Assembly: GCA_016713035.1 (NCBI GenBank)
Contig: JADJPW010000003.1
Location: 186,001-250,000, forward strand
Direction: 5' to 3'
Length of the DNA stretch: 64,000 nucleotides
From: Verrucomicrobiaceae bacterium
GTDB lineage: Bacteria; Verrucomicrobiota; Verrucomicrobiia; Verrucomicrobiales; Verrucomicrobiaceae
The translations under genes and the position numbers were made by a program. The notes beneath the pieces are model-generated. The model saw only the letters and a list, made by a program, of their open reading frames with translations, was not told where the DNA came from and did no database searches. Positions 9,121-18,557 of this stretch are shown here, one piece after another (positions within the stretch are counted from its first letter, which is position 1; every line of letters begins with the position of its first letter).

Positions 9121-9756
9121 ATGAAAAGCATAGGCAAGCTCCTTCTGGCCCTCCTCACACTCTCTGCCGCCCCTTCCTTCGGTGCGACTGGCATGTTTGG
9201 CTCCTTCCTTTTTGTAGACACCAACCAAAGCGGCGGATTCACATCGTCCGAGTACTACGGTGCCAATGAGCCTGATCCAGACACTCTAGCCGCGCTGAGT
9301 GGTGCGAATTTCGGTTCCTTTACTCAGGGATCATCTGTGATCATCGCAGGAGAAGTCCTGACCTATAAAAACAGTGGGGGTGACGTGTACGGCGGCAACG
9401 TGAACTGGCGTGTGTATTCTTCAGGTAGCCCTAGTGGTTCTTATAATGTGTTTGCACTGGGCTGGACCTCCGATGCTACATTTGGTGCAGCTGATGGCCA
9501 GACATTCAGTGGTTCTGGAGATCAGAAATGGGCTCAATCCGCTAGCACGCCAAACATCCTCTCCGGTCTCACGCCCGGTAACTACAGCCTGGAAGTCTAT
9601 TTTGATGGTACAGGCAATGAAGGAACCTTCTACAACAACAACAGTGGCAACAACTTCGTGTCCAATTTCAGCGTGGTCGCTGCGCCAGAACCCTCCAAAG
9701 CACTCTTCGCTGGTCTCGGCCTCGGCACCTTGCTTCTCCGCCGTCGCCGCAAGTAA
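9121..9756 (+). CDS. PEP-CTERM sorting-signal surface protein
   Basis: 211 residues. An N-terminal signal peptide (MKSIGKLLLALLTLSAAPSFG) and a C-terminal PEP-CTERM signal are both present: the PEP of VVAAPEPSKALFAG, a short hydrophobic stretch GLGLGTLLL, and the basic tail RRRRK. The mature part is rich in Gly, Ser, Asn and Thr, with no enzyme motif. PEP-CTERM proteins are recognised by an exosortase at the membrane and exported, often together with exopolysaccharide; no exosortase gene is in this window. It has its own terminator at 9781-9811. The cargo function is unknown. Confidence 0.88.
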   Translation: MKSIGKLLLALLTLSAAPSFGATGMFGSFLFVDTNQSGGFTSSEYYGANEPDPDTLAALSGANFGSFTQGSSVIIAGEVLTYKNSGGDVYGGNVNWRVYSSGSPSGSYNVFALGWTSDATFGAADGQTFSGSGDQKWAQSASTPNILSGLTPGNYSLEVYFDGTGNEGTFYNNNSGNNFVSNFSVVAAPEPSKALFAGLGLGTLLLRRRRK

Positions 9757-9780
9757 TCTTCATTCGACAACCTTCTCGAA

Positions 9781-9811
9781 AACCCCGCCGGTCACTCCAG
9801 CGGGGTTTTTT
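9781..9811 (+). terminator. Rho-independent terminator after PEP-CTERM gene
   Basis: AACCCCGC (9781-9788) pairs with GCGGGGTT (9800-9807) around an 11-base loop, followed by a run of T to 9811. It lies 25 bases past the stop of the PEP-CTERM gene and before the permease gene. Confidence 0.85.
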
Positions 9812-9849
9812 CTTGGGCCGTGAACTTGCCTGAGCCGTCGGCGCAGAGC

Positions 9850-10635
9850 ATGGAAGCCACCGCAATATTCGTGAACTGGCTCTCTGAACACACCCTCCTC
9901 CCCGCAGATCCGTGGCTGCTGCTGCTCGCCACCTTTGGGGCGATGTGCATCGGCATGTCCAAAGCAGGTCTCTCCGGCACCGCCACGCTCAATGTCGTGC
10001 TCATGGCGCATCTATTCGGGGCAAAGGCCTCCGTCGGCATCATCCTTCCCATGCTCATCGCCGCAGATTTCATGGGCTACTGGATCAATCGTCACGGCGG
10101 TAGCTGGCTCCGCGTGCTGCCCATGGTCCCGCCCGCCATCGTGGGTGTCATCGTCGGCTGGTGGCTGCTCGATAAGCTCGATAACCAGGCGGCACGCATC
10201 GTCATCGGCTGGCTCATCCTCGCTCTCCTGGCCTTCAATCTGCTGCTCAATCGCCGCAGGCAAGACTTTGTGCAGCTCGCAGAGCATCGTCTCTTTGCCT
10301 GGAGCATGGGCTGCATGGCGGGTGTCGTCACCATGCTCGCAAACGCTGCCGGCCCCGTCATGACCGTGTATCTGCTGGCGCAGCATTTGGAGAAAAAAGA
10401 GCACCTCGGCGTCTTCAGCCGCTTCTTCCTCTTCATCAATCTCTTCAAGGCCCCCTTCAGTGCCAATCTCGGCATCATTCACTCCAAATCGCTGCTCACC
10501 AATCTAGCGCTGCTCCCCGGTGTCATACTCGGCGTCCTCATCGGCTGGCAGATCCTCAAGCGCCTGCCGCAAAAGCCCTTTGAGCACGTCCTCTTCTGGC
10601 TCACCGCCTTTGCAGCGCTCTGGATGATCCGCTGA
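9850..10635 (+). CDS. TauE/SafE family membrane permease
   Basis: 261 residues from the ATG at 9850. A GTG at 9820 in the same frame would add 10 residues, but it lies just 9 bases after the terminator T-run. The chain has about eight hydrophobic helices. The first repeat carries GMSKAGLSGTATLNV and the second MLANAAGPVMTVYLL, the duplicated motifs of the TauE/SafE (DUF81) family. These permeases export sulfite, sulfoacetate or other organosulfur anions, or are of unknown specificity. No sulfur gene lies next to it, so the substrate cannot be assigned. The M19 homologue starts 34 bases downstream on the same strand and may be co-transcribed. Confidence 0.85.
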   Translation: MEATAIFVNWLSEHTLLPADPWLLLLATFGAMCIGMSKAGLSGTATLNVVLMAHLFGAKASVGIILPMLIAADFMGYWINRHGGSWLRVLPMVPPAIVGVIVGWWLLDKLDNQAARIVIGWLILALLAFNLLLNRRRQDFVQLAEHRLFAWSMGCMAGVVTMLANAAGPVMTVYLLAQHLEKKEHLGVFSRFFLFINLFKAPFSANLGIIHSKSLLTNLALLPGVILGVLIGWQILKRLPQKPFEHVLFWLTAFAALWMIR

Positions 10636-10669
10636 CACGGAATCCATCCATCCGCGTATGTAGCTGTGC

Positions 10670-11989
10670 ATGCCCACCGCTCTCACACGCCGTCATCTGC
10701 TCAAAAAACTCCCGCTCACTGCCCTGGCAGGCAGTTTTCACATCCACGTTCGCTCCCAGGAATCGCGCGAGCGCTGGCGCACTGGCAATCCAGCCATCGA
10801 CCGCCCGCGTGAGATCGCCCTGGGCCTGCTGAAACCCACCCAGGCCCAAATCGACCACGCATGGGAGCTCCACTTCGGCAGCGTGGTCTTTGAGAGCTAC
10901 GGCTTTGCCCCGCGCTGCGCCATCGACGCAGACGCCTTCAATGCCGCCATCGACGCCGGTGCTGGGGCCGCCGAGCTCGCAGATCTGCGTGAGTCGATGT
11001 CCATGAACCGCAACGCCACCAGCGAACGCGAGCGCAAGGAATTCCTCGATGCCTTTCACGCCGCTGGCGTCACCTGCATCTTCCAAAACACCGGCGAAGA
11101 AGGCAGCGATCCCATGCGCCTCATCAAGCGCCTCGCGCACTTCACCAAGGCCACCGACCTCATGCAGCCCGCGCTTTCCAAAGTCGTCACAGCTGAAGAA
11201 ATCACGGCGCTCAAAAAAAATGGCCACGTCGGCCTCTGCTTCACCACCAATGGCGTCCCGCTCATGCAGGACTGGGAAAGCGTGCGCGATGAGCTGCGCT
11301 TCATCCGCATTTTTCACGAGCTCGGCACCCGCATGATGCATGCCACCTACAATCGCCGGAATCCCATCGGCGATGGCGCAGGCGAGCCGCATGACGGCGG
11401 ACTCAGCGACTTCGGCCATGCCGCCGTGGCAGAGATGAACCGCATCGGCGTCATCGTCGATGTGGCACACAGCGGCTGGAAAACGGCCCTCGATGCCGCC
11501 AAAGCCAGCGCCAAGCCCATGGTCGCCAGCCACACCACCTGCTGCGGTGTTTACGAGCACTTCCGTGGCAAGCCGGATGCCACCATCAAGGCCATCTGCG
11601 ACACCGATGGCCTCATCGGCATCTGCTGCATCTCACGCTTCCTCGGTGGCAAAGGCGACATCACCTCGCTCATGGATCACCTTGACCACATGCTGAAAAA
11701 ATTCGGCTCGCGGCACGCCGCCATCGGTTGCGACGTGGCCTACACTTCACGTTTTGACAAAGAAGAACGTGCCAAGCTGAAAAAAGCCCCCTCCGGCCCT
11801 GCCGGCCGCTGGGAGCACCTCTGGCCCAAAGACGACTTCATCACCACTCCAGAGGCCGAGCTCAGCATCGCCTGGTCGAACTGGCCTCTCTTCACCCTCG
11901 GCATGATCCAGCGCGGCCATAGCGACGATACCATTCGCCAAGTCATCGGTGAAAATATGCTCCGCGTGCTCAAAGCGAACACGATCTAG
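10670..11989 (+). CDS. Membrane dipeptidase (peptidase M19) homologue with altered metal site
   Basis: 439 residues. The N-terminus TRRHLLKKLPLTALAG resembles a Tat-type signal, with twin Arg and a hydrophobic stretch. M19 landmarks visible are VIVDVAHSG, VASHTTCCGVYEHFRGKPD and the late AAIGCDVAYT, corresponding to the two metal-ligand histidines and the late Asp of renal-type dipeptidases. The usual N-terminal HxD pair is not evident, and the bridging Glu region reads HVGLCFTTNG rather than an IEG-type motif. Either the fold binds metal differently or activity is changed. The last 4 bases overlap the end of the convergent gene at 11986. It probably follows the TauE gene in one transcript. 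Confidence 0.78.
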   Translation: MPTALTRRHLLKKLPLTALAGSFHIHVRSQESRERWRTGNPAIDRPREIALGLLKPTQAQIDHAWELHFGSVVFESYGFAPRCAIDADAFNAAIDAGAGAAELADLRESMSMNRNATSERERKEFLDAFHAAGVTCIFQNTGEEGSDPMRLIKRLAHFTKATDLMQPALSKVVTAEEITALKKNGHVGLCFTTNGVPLMQDWESVRDELRFIRIFHELGTRMMHATYNRRNPIGDGAGEPHDGGLSDFGHAAVAEMNRIGVIVDVAHSGWKTALDAAKASAKPMVASHTTCCGVYEHFRGKPDATIKAICDTDGLIGICCISRFLGGKGDITSLMDHLDHMLKKFGSRHAAIGCDVAYTSRFDKEERAKLKKAPSGPAGRWEHLWPKDDFITTPEAELSIAWSNWPLFTLGMIQRGHSDDTIRQVIGENMLRVLKANTI

Positions 11990-12402
11990 TTCTTCGAGGT
12001 ATCCACCGGCAAAGAAGGCGGAAGCGAGAAGCGAGCGACGTCCACCGGCCCCTGAAAGCCGGGGATGATCGCCGCGAGTCCTTTGTTCACGCTCTCAAAG
12101 TGGAAAAACAGCACCACCCGACCATCCACACTGCCGCTGCCATGATGAAATCCGTGCTCCGATACACGAAACACACGATTTGCTCTAAAAGGCTGTGGCT
12201 TACCGCTCGCGCCCTTGATGACTTGCCGGATCACGGCGTCGAGCATGGGTGTTGTTACCTCTAGTCCACTCATGATGAATGGTGCATCGCCCGCGAACTC
12301 CTCTAGAAAGTAATGCAGCGCTTTTTCATAGTCCGTGGGATGCTGGAGCCGCTCCAGAAGCACAGAGAGGTGATGTTTCGGGTCTTTGGAGGCGTTGTTC
12401 AT
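11986..12402 (-). CDS. Hypothetical protein downstream of M28 peptidase gene
   Basis: 138 residues, no signal peptide. The N-terminal half is helical (HHLSVLLERLQHPTDYEKALHY ends near residue 30). The C-terminal half is beta-rich and ends in Pro/Ser. I do not recognise the family. It begins 20 bases after the stop of the large M28 peptidase gene on the same strand, so the two are probably one transcript. A SnoaL/NTF2-like small fold is conceivable from the size and helix-then-sheet order, but no motif confirms this. Confidence 0.6.
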   Translation of the reverse strand: MNNASKDPKHHLSVLLERLQHPTDYEKALHYFLEEFAGDAPFIMSGLEVTTPMLDAVIRQVIKGASGKPQPFRANRVFRVSEHGFHHGSGSVDGRVVLFFHFESVNKGLAAIIPGFQGPVDVARFSLPPSLPVDTSKN

Positions 12403-12422
12403 GCTGAAGGAGCGTTGGGCGA

Positions 12423-15284
12423 TTAATCACGCGAACCGGGGGTGATTTTCAAGTCCACGGCTTTGCCATCACGCTGCACGGTGATCGTCGTTTCTTTGCC
12501 GATCTTCAAGTCGCCCATCACATAGGTGTAGTCATAAATGTTGGCGATGTCCTTGCCACCGAGCTTGATGATGACATCACCAGCTTTCACACCTGCCTTG
12601 GCTGCTGGCCCCACGGGTGACACACCGCTGAGCTTCACCCCTTTGGTATCGCCTTGGGCATAGTCTGGGATCGTTCCCAAATAAGCACGTAGCCCAGTGC
12701 GCACGCCGGAGTTCTTCGGGGCCTCCATGGCGATGTAATCTGGCGCGGCCTCAGCCGTGGCGATGCCGCGAGCGATGAGGCCCATGAGCTTGGTGATCTT
12801 TGCCGCGCTCGCGTAGTCGATCTTGTCCGCCGTATCACTGGGCATGTGGTAGTCCGCATGTGAACCGGTGAAGGCATTGAGCGTGGGTATGCCCTTCAAA
12901 TAGAACGCGGTGCTATCCGTCGGCAGGTGCGCATCATTCTGCGTGGTGATCGGTAAGCCGATGGGGGCGTTGCGTTTTTCGATCTCCTTCGCCCACAGCG
13001 AGCTACTGCCCAGGCCCTGCAGCACGAGTGCCTTCTGAAAACGCCCGATCATGTCCATGTTCAGACACGCGGCGAACATGCCGGTGAGTTTCGCTGTCGC
13101 ATCGCCCTTGATCATCTTGGCGTAGGCTTCCACAAAGTGATTGCTGCCCAGCAGGCCCAGCTCTTCACCGCTCCATGCGGCGAAAAGGATGTCGCGTTTC
13201 AGCGTGAGCTTGCCCTGCTTCTTCTGATCGGCCAGCCATTGGGCGATTTCCAGGACACCACCGACGCCGGAGGCATTGTCATCCGCTCCGTGATGGATTT
13301 TGTTCACTTCATCGCCCTTCGCACGCGAGTTTGATCCGCCGCTGCTGCCCAGGTGATCGATGTGAGCACACACGATGAGCGGAGCGACATGCGGATCTGG
13401 CTTTTCACCATAAGGAAGCACCGCCAGCACATTGCGGCCCTTCTTTTTCTCCTGCTGAATGACGATATTGGCCGCCAGAGTGCCCTTGCAGTCGATGCCG
13501 CCCATCAGATCGCCCGTATCGAGCTTGTCCTGGAGTTCTTTGAGCGTTTTTCCTGTGCCAGCGAGCAGCTTGTCACCCAGCGAATCGATCACGCTGATGG
13601 CTGCGATGCCACTGGTGGCCAAAGAGGCATCAAAAGTCATCGGCGCGAGCTGCTGCACCACTTTGGAATTCGGCCCACTGACGACGATGAGGCCGCGTGC
13701 GCCCTTTTGCCGTGCGGTGAGTGCCTTGTAGCGCAGGCTGGAGTAGCGGCTGAGTTCATTGCGCCGCTCCTGAGAGACTCCTTCTGGCAAATAGCGAAAT
13801 ACGAGCACCCATTTGTCCTTCACGTCTAGGTGCGCATAGCTCGAATACGTCTCGATGGAGGCCGATTCCGGCGTTTCGATGCCGTAACCGGCAAAGACGA
13901 TCTTCGCGGCCTTCACCTCGCCGTTTTGGGAAAACGAGAGCGGCTTCCAATCCTTATCCACGGTCAAAGATTGATCGCCAAAGGTGATTTTATTGCCCTC
14001 ACCAAGTGCGACGCCCGCCGTAAAGTCAAAGTTGTCAAAAAACGTGCCGTCATCGCCAAAAGGCGCGAGTCCGATCTGCTGCGCCACATCCGCGAAATAC
14101 TGCGTCGCGAGTTTTTCGCCGTCCGTGCCCGTGAGGCGGCCGCCCAGCTCATCAGAGGCCAAATACGTGATGTGTGCCTTCAAATCAGCCTCGGCGATTT
14201 CTGGGGCAGTCTTCAGGTTGGCTGCCTGCGGAGTGAAATGACGCATCGCGGCCTCATGATTCCAGTCTGCGATGAAAATCTGGCTTTGACCGCCACTGGT
14301 GCGGCCACTCGTCCATGAGAGCTTTTTGCCATCCGGCGAGAAAACCGGCAAACCATCAAAACCATCCGTGTAGGTCACACGGACTGGAGCATGCTTTCCG
14401 GCCGTATCCGCGATGTAGAGCTCGAAATTGGCAAAACCGTTCAAGTTGGTGGTGAAGATCAAATACTCGCCACTGGGATGAAAATACGGTGCCCAACTCA
14501 TGGCGCCGAGTTTGGTAATCGGCCGCTGATCGCTGCCATCGGCATTCATGGTCCATACCTCGGCCACATCACCTTTCGGCGTGAAGCGCCGCCAGCAGAT
14601 GCGCTTGCCATCCGCGCTAAAAAACGGCCCACCATCATAGCCCGGTGCCTCAGTGAGGCGCTTCACGTTCGATCCATCCGCATCAGCGGTGTATATTTCC
14701 ATGAAGTACTGCTTATCCAGTTTCAGGCGCTCCTCGTCCTCCTTGCTTAGCTTGCTCTCATAAGCCTGCCGATTGCTCGCGAAGACCATTTTTTTGCCAT
14801 CTGGCGACCATCCGCCCTCGGCATCGTATCCACGGCTGCTCGTGAGGTTTTTCAGCGCTTTCTCAGCCATCGTGTATTCCCAGATGTCGTAATGCTCATC
14901 GTAGTCCCAGGAGTATTTGCGCACTTTGGTAGCCTTCCGCTCGTCATACTCGGCCTGCTGGAGCTTTTTGGACTCTGGATCAGTATGCGTGCTGGCGAAG
15001 AGCACGCGTTTTCCATCCGGGTGAATCCACGCACAGGTCGTCTTGCCCATTCCGGGTGAAATGCGCTCCTGATCGCCCGTTTCCAGGTCCATGAGGTAGA
15101 TTTGATAAAAGGGATTCCCCTCCTCACGCTCGGACTGAAAGATCAGCTTGGTGCCGTCTGCGTTGAAATACCCCTCCCCTGCCCTACGGCCTTCAAACGT
15201 GAGCTGGCGTGCATGCGTGAGGAAATCCGCTTCGTTCTGAGCTAGGGCAGCGGAAGTAAGAATGGCAAAAAGCAGCGGGCGCAT
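12423..15284 (-). CDS. Secreted WD40/TolB-like propeller + M28 aminopeptidase + PDZ protein
   Basis: 953 residues. A signal peptide (MRPLLFAILTSAALA) is followed by a beta-propeller of TolB/WD40-like (PD40) repeats such as GGWSPDGKKMVFASNR and FSADGKRICW to about residue 350. The M28 zinc peptidase spans about 380-830. Ligand candidates are VCAHIDHLG (near 640), HHGADDNASG (near 665), WSGEELG (near 706), NMDMIG and SHADYHMPSD. A C-terminal PDZ domain (GVSPVGPAAKAGVKAGDVIIKL) ends the protein. It probably acts on peptides outside the cytoplasm, with the propeller and PDZ helping substrate binding. The combination is common in Planctomycetes and Verrucomicrobia. The hypothetical gene at 11986 follows. 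Confidence 0.9.
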   Translation of the reverse strand: MRPLLFAILTSAALAQNEADFLTHARQLTFEGRRAGEGYFNADGTKLIFQSEREEGNPFYQIYLMDLETGDQERISPGMGKTTCAWIHPDGKRVLFASTHTDPESKKLQQAEYDERKATKVRKYSWDYDEHYDIWEYTMAEKALKNLTSSRGYDAEGGWSPDGKKMVFASNRQAYESKLSKEDEERLKLDKQYFMEIYTADADGSNVKRLTEAPGYDGGPFFSADGKRICWRRFTPKGDVAEVWTMNADGSDQRPITKLGAMSWAPYFHPSGEYLIFTTNLNGFANFELYIADTAGKHAPVRVTYTDGFDGLPVFSPDGKKLSWTSGRTSGGQSQIFIADWNHEAAMRHFTPQAANLKTAPEIAEADLKAHITYLASDELGGRLTGTDGEKLATQYFADVAQQIGLAPFGDDGTFFDNFDFTAGVALGEGNKITFGDQSLTVDKDWKPLSFSQNGEVKAAKIVFAGYGIETPESASIETYSSYAHLDVKDKWVLVFRYLPEGVSQERRNELSRYSSLRYKALTARQKGARGLIVVSGPNSKVVQQLAPMTFDASLATSGIAAISVIDSLGDKLLAGTGKTLKELQDKLDTGDLMGGIDCKGTLAANIVIQQEKKKGRNVLAVLPYGEKPDPHVAPLIVCAHIDHLGSSGGSNSRAKGDEVNKIHHGADDNASGVGGVLEIAQWLADQKKQGKLTLKRDILFAAWSGEELGLLGSNHFVEAYAKMIKGDATAKLTGMFAACLNMDMIGRFQKALVLQGLGSSSLWAKEIEKRNAPIGLPITTQNDAHLPTDSTAFYLKGIPTLNAFTGSHADYHMPSDTADKIDYASAAKITKLMGLIARGIATAEAAPDYIAMEAPKNSGVRTGLRAYLGTIPDYAQGDTKGVKLSGVSPVGPAAKAGVKAGDVIIKLGGKDIANIYDYTYVMGDLKIGKETTITVQRDGKAVDLKITPGSRD

Positions 15285-15456
15285 AGGAGGAGAAAAGCGG
15301 AGCGTGTAGGAGGCGATGGAAACCGTTGTATAACGTCAAATCTTCGCTCTCGCATGCCTCACTCTGCATTTTGTGCTCGGATCGTTGAGCAGGGAGGAAA
15401 AATCCTGCGCGGTCTTTTGCCCTTGTGGCATGGCCACGCTAGGATCGCCGCTCCTG

Positions 15457-16428
15457 ATGCCCCCCGTTCAACACCTCGATGCCCTCCTCGCCCGCGCAGA
15501 GCCACTGCTGGCACTGGCACCGATGCAGGATGTCACCGATTTGCCCTTCTGGCGGCTGATCACGCGTTATGGCGGGGCGGATGTGTATTACACCGCGTAT
15601 TTTCGCGTCCACCCGGACTCCCATTTGGAAAAAGACATCCTGGCATCGGTCACGGAAAATCCGACCGGGCGACCGGTGGTGGCGCAGATGATCGGCAACG
15701 ACATCCCCAGCTTGGTGCGCAATGCGAAGGAGCTACAACGCCACGCCGTAGCCGGTATCGACCTGAATCTGGGCTGCCCTGCTCCGGTTGTTTATCGCAA
15801 ATGTGCAGGCGGTGGCCTGCTGCGTGATGTGCCACGCATCGAGGGCATCCTGGCCGCTCTGCGGGATGCCGTGGAAGTCAAATTCACGGTCAAAACTCGA
15901 CTCGGCTTTGATGACACGGAGACGCTCGATGCACTGATCCCACTCTTCATCAAGCATGGTGTCGATCTGGTGACGATCCATGGCCGCACCGTGACGCAGA
16001 TGTATCGCGATGGCGTGCGCTATGATCTGATCGCTGCGGCAAATGCAGCCCTGGGGCGTCCCGTGCTGGCCAATGGCAATATCAGCACTCCAGAGGCTGC
16101 CGAGGCCGTCCTCTCTCAGACAGGAGTGCGCGGACTCATGATCGGGCGCGGCGCGATCTGTGACCCGTGGCTCTTTGAGCGTATCCGTGCCCGGATTCGT
16201 GGTGAAACGCCTCCCCCACGCACAGCGGCAGAGCGCTTGGCCTATGTGGAGGAGCTCTACGAAACGGTCACGATGCCTGCGACGCGTGAGCTCGATCAGG
16301 TGAACCGCGTGAAGAAACACCTGAATTTTTTTGGCCCCGTGGTGCGTGATGCTGAGGCCTTTCTACATGCCATGCGCCGTTGCACGACGCGTGCTGGTGT
16401 GATGGATGTGTGTGCCCACTATTTTTGA
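15457..16428 (+). CDS. tRNA-dihydrouridine synthase (Dus family)
   Basis: 323 residues from the ATG at 15457; earlier in-frame ATGs at 15430 and 15373 are possible but give a non-homologous leader. The FMN-binding TIM-barrel motifs are present: LALAPMQDVTDLPFWRLI near the N-terminus, DLNLGCPAP with the catalytic Cys region RKCAGGGLLRD, VKTRLGF, TIHGRTVTQMY, and VLANGNI followed by GLMIGRGAICDPW. The enzyme reduces uridine to dihydrouridine in tRNA D-loops using NADPH. The subgroup (DusA/B/C) cannot be fixed by eye. It lies 28 bases before a BASS transporter gene on the same strand. Confidence 0.9.
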   Translation: MPPVQHLDALLARAEPLLALAPMQDVTDLPFWRLITRYGGADVYYTAYFRVHPDSHLEKDILASVTENPTGRPVVAQMIGNDIPSLVRNAKELQRHAVAGIDLNLGCPAPVVYRKCAGGGLLRDVPRIEGILAALRDAVEVKFTVKTRLGFDDTETLDALIPLFIKHGVDLVTIHGRTVTQMYRDGVRYDLIAAANAALGRPVLANGNISTPEAAEAVLSQTGVRGLMIGRGAICDPWLFERIRARIRGETPPPRTAAERLAYVEELYETVTMPATRELDQVNRVKKHLNFFGPVVRDAEAFLHAMRRCTTRAGVMDVCAHYF

Positions 16429-16455
16429 TTTCAGCCATCCCATACAACTTACTCT

Positions 16456-17409
16456 ATGAAGCGCTTTTTCTCCTGGTTTAACAATCTCTATCCGGTCTGG
16501 CTGGTGACGCTGGCCGTGATCGTTTTCTTCTGGCCTTGGACGATGAGTTGGTTTGATAAGCCGTGGATCTTTTGGTCGCTGGCGGCATCCATGCTGGGGA
16601 TGGGCCTGACGCTGAGTTTGGATGACTTTAAAATGATCGGTCGCATGCCAGGGAGTGTGGTGCTGGGTTTTGTGGCTCAATACACGGTCATGCCCTTTTG
16701 TGGCTGGCTGGTGGCCACGGCGCTGCGACTGGAGCCGGGGCTGGCTGTGGGCATCATCCTCGTAGCAAGTTGCCCAGGCGGCATGGCATCGAATATGATC
16801 AGCTATCTAGCACGGGCGAATGTAGCCCTCTCAGTCGTGCTGACGATGGCTTCGACTCTCCTGGCTTTCTTTTTCACACCGATGTGGACGAGTCTGCTGG
16901 CAGGGAAATACGTGCCGGTAAATGCGTGGGAACTGTGCATCTCGGCCTTTCAGCTCACGGTGGCTCCCGTCGTGCTGGGGGTGCTGATCCGCTGGAAAAC
17001 CCCGCGCATGGCGGATCAGATCGGTGCCTGTGGGCCTACGATCGCGGTGCTGGCCTTCGTCCTGGTGAGTGGTGGCATCGTGGCGGCGAGCGCAGATGCG
17101 ATCTCGGCGAATTTCGGCCGCTTATTGCTCGCAGCTCTGCTGTTGCACCTTTTTGGTTTCGCATTGGGCTACATTTTGCCGCGTGTGCTTCGCTACCCTG
17201 AGTCCGTAGCACGCACCGTGAGTATCGAGGTAGGTATGCAAAATGGCGGTATGGCGGCCTCCTTGGCACGGGAGCATTTCGGCGCGATGCCGCTAGCCGC
17301 TGCGGCGGCTGTTTTCAGCGGAGTGCTGCAAAACGTCATCGGGGGCCTGCTGGCAGCGTGGTGGAAAAACCGCATTCCAGATGAAAAAGCACCTCTCAGC
17401 CCACCATGA
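16456..17409 (+). CDS. Bile acid:sodium symporter (BASS) family transporter
   Basis: 317 residues with about nine hydrophobic helices. BASS-family signatures are GMGLTLSLDDF near residue 55, SCPGGMASNMISYLARAN in the middle and VGMQNGGMAASLAREHF near residue 262. Such proteins couple sodium to import of organic acids (bile acids, pyruvate, pantothenate and others). No substrate can be assigned. The stop overlaps the start of the phosphotransferase gene by ATGA, suggesting translational coupling and a shared pathway in which a solute is imported and phosphorylated. That link is inference. Confidence 0.88.
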   Translation: MKRFFSWFNNLYPVWLVTLAVIVFFWPWTMSWFDKPWIFWSLAASMLGMGLTLSLDDFKMIGRMPGSVVLGFVAQYTVMPFCGWLVATALRLEPGLAVGIILVASCPGGMASNMISYLARANVALSVVLTMASTLLAFFFTPMWTSLLAGKYVPVNAWELCISAFQLTVAPVVLGVLIRWKTPRMADQIGACGPTIAVLAFVLVSGGIVAASADAISANFGRLLLAALLLHLFGFALGYILPRVLRYPESVARTVSIEVGMQNGGMAASLAREHFGAMPLAAAAAVFSGVLQNVIGGLLAAWWKNRIPDEKAPLSPP

Positions 17410-18473
17410 GCCGAAAGGACATTTATTACTGGAAATGTGATCGCCCGGCGGCTTTTCACGGCACACAGGCTCGTGGTGCGGAGGATGCAGAAATCGAGCC
17501 GCAACTGCTCGCAGCTCTAAAAGGCCACTTCGCGGCCCAATCGGTCCTTTTGAGCCCAGGGGCAGGACAAGGGAATCATCTGACATGGAATGCCGCAGTG
17601 GATGGCAGAGAGCTTTTTGTCCGTGTGGAGAACGGGCCAGAAAAAGATGCGCATTTGGCCGTGGAGTCCTGCGTAATGGAGCGAGTGCGTGCGGCTGGCG
17701 TGCCTGTGCCGCGTGTTTTTGGCTGTGATGCAAGCCGTGAGCAGGTGCCCTTCGCGTGGCAGGCACTGGAGCGCTTTTCCGTGCCGGATCTCAATCACTG
17801 GCATAAGCAAGGCGTGCTGGATGTGCCCCGCATCGCATCGGGCATCGGCGAGGCCGTGGCGCAGTGGCAGCAGATCACGGGTAGTGGCTACGGCCCACTC
17901 GATGAATCGCTCACAGGCTGCCATGCGGTGTATGCAGATTACTTTCATCTGCGGCTGGAGCAGCATTTAGGCTTCTTGGTCGAGCGTGGATTCCTCACGC
18001 ATGCTCGGGCAAAGGAGATCGCAGCAGAAATCGCGGTCCATGAGTCACTACTGCGGCTGGAGGCTGGCTGCCTGGTGCATAAGGATCTGGCCCTCTGGAA
18101 CATCCTGGGCACACGCAGCGAGATCGCAGCCTTCATTGACTTCGATGACGCGATTCGCGGCGATCCGATGGATGACCTCTCTCTACTGGCCTGTTTTCAC
18201 GATGCGGAGTTCTTGCGGCATGCATTTGTGGGCTACCAGGCACGTCTAGCTTTGCCAGCGGAGTATCGGCGGCGCTTTTGGCTGCATCTGCTGCGCAATA
18301 TGTTGGTGAAATCCGTGATCCGCGTGGGAGCAGGCTATTTTGAGCGTGATGCGGGCTTTTTCCTCATCGCAGCAGGTTCCGGCGGTGCTGGCCTGCGGGA
18401 GATGACGCTGCAGCGACTCGATTTCGCTCTGCGTGGTCTGCGAACGGATGCTGAAGTCACAGATGATGCATGA
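17406..18473 (+). CDS. Aminoglycoside-phosphotransferase-like (APH/choline kinase fold) small-molecule kinase
   Basis: 355 residues. The catalytic segment is VHKDLALWNIL (about residue 225), matching the HxDxxxxN loop of the APH family. It is followed by FIDFDDAIRGDPMDDL, the metal-binding DxD-type motif. The nucleotide-binding N-lobe is present (FVRVENGPEKDAHLAVE). Substrates of this fold range from antibiotics to amino sugars, choline and homoserine, so resistance cannot be claimed. It is coupled by ATGA to the BASS symporter gene and followed by a terminator-like hairpin. Confidence 0.82.
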   Translation: MSRKDIYYWKCDRPAAFHGTQARGAEDAEIEPQLLAALKGHFAAQSVLLSPGAGQGNHLTWNAAVDGRELFVRVENGPEKDAHLAVESCVMERVRAAGVPVPRVFGCDASREQVPFAWQALERFSVPDLNHWHKQGVLDVPRIASGIGEAVAQWQQITGSGYGPLDESLTGCHAVYADYFHLRLEQHLGFLVERGFLTHARAKEIAAEIAVHESLLRLEAGCLVHKDLALWNILGTRSEIAAFIDFDDAIRGDPMDDLSLLACFHDAEFLRHAFVGYQARLALPAEYRRRFWLHLLRNMLVKSVIRVGAGYFERDAGFFLIAAGSGGAGLREMTLQRLDFALRGLRTDAEVTDDA

Positions 18474-18524
18474 GTCGTCCCTGGGACTGGATGCTATCGA
18501 CGCACCCATCCACAAGGGGCAGGA

Positions 18525-18547
18525 GCCGCGGCTCTCGCGGCGCTTTT
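18525..18547 (+). terminator. Terminator-like hairpin between convergent genes
   Basis: GCCGCG (18525-18530) pairs with CGCGGC (18536-18541) around GCTCT, followed by GCTTTT. It lies 52 bases past the kinase gene and just before the 3' end of the convergent prenyltransferase gene. The T-run is short. Confidence 0.6.
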
Positions 18548-18557
18548 GATCAGTCCT

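Noticed and set aside
17406..18473. Antibiotic-resistance kinase
   Set aside because: The APH fold is shared by many metabolic kinases, and no resistance subfamily motif could be confirmed.
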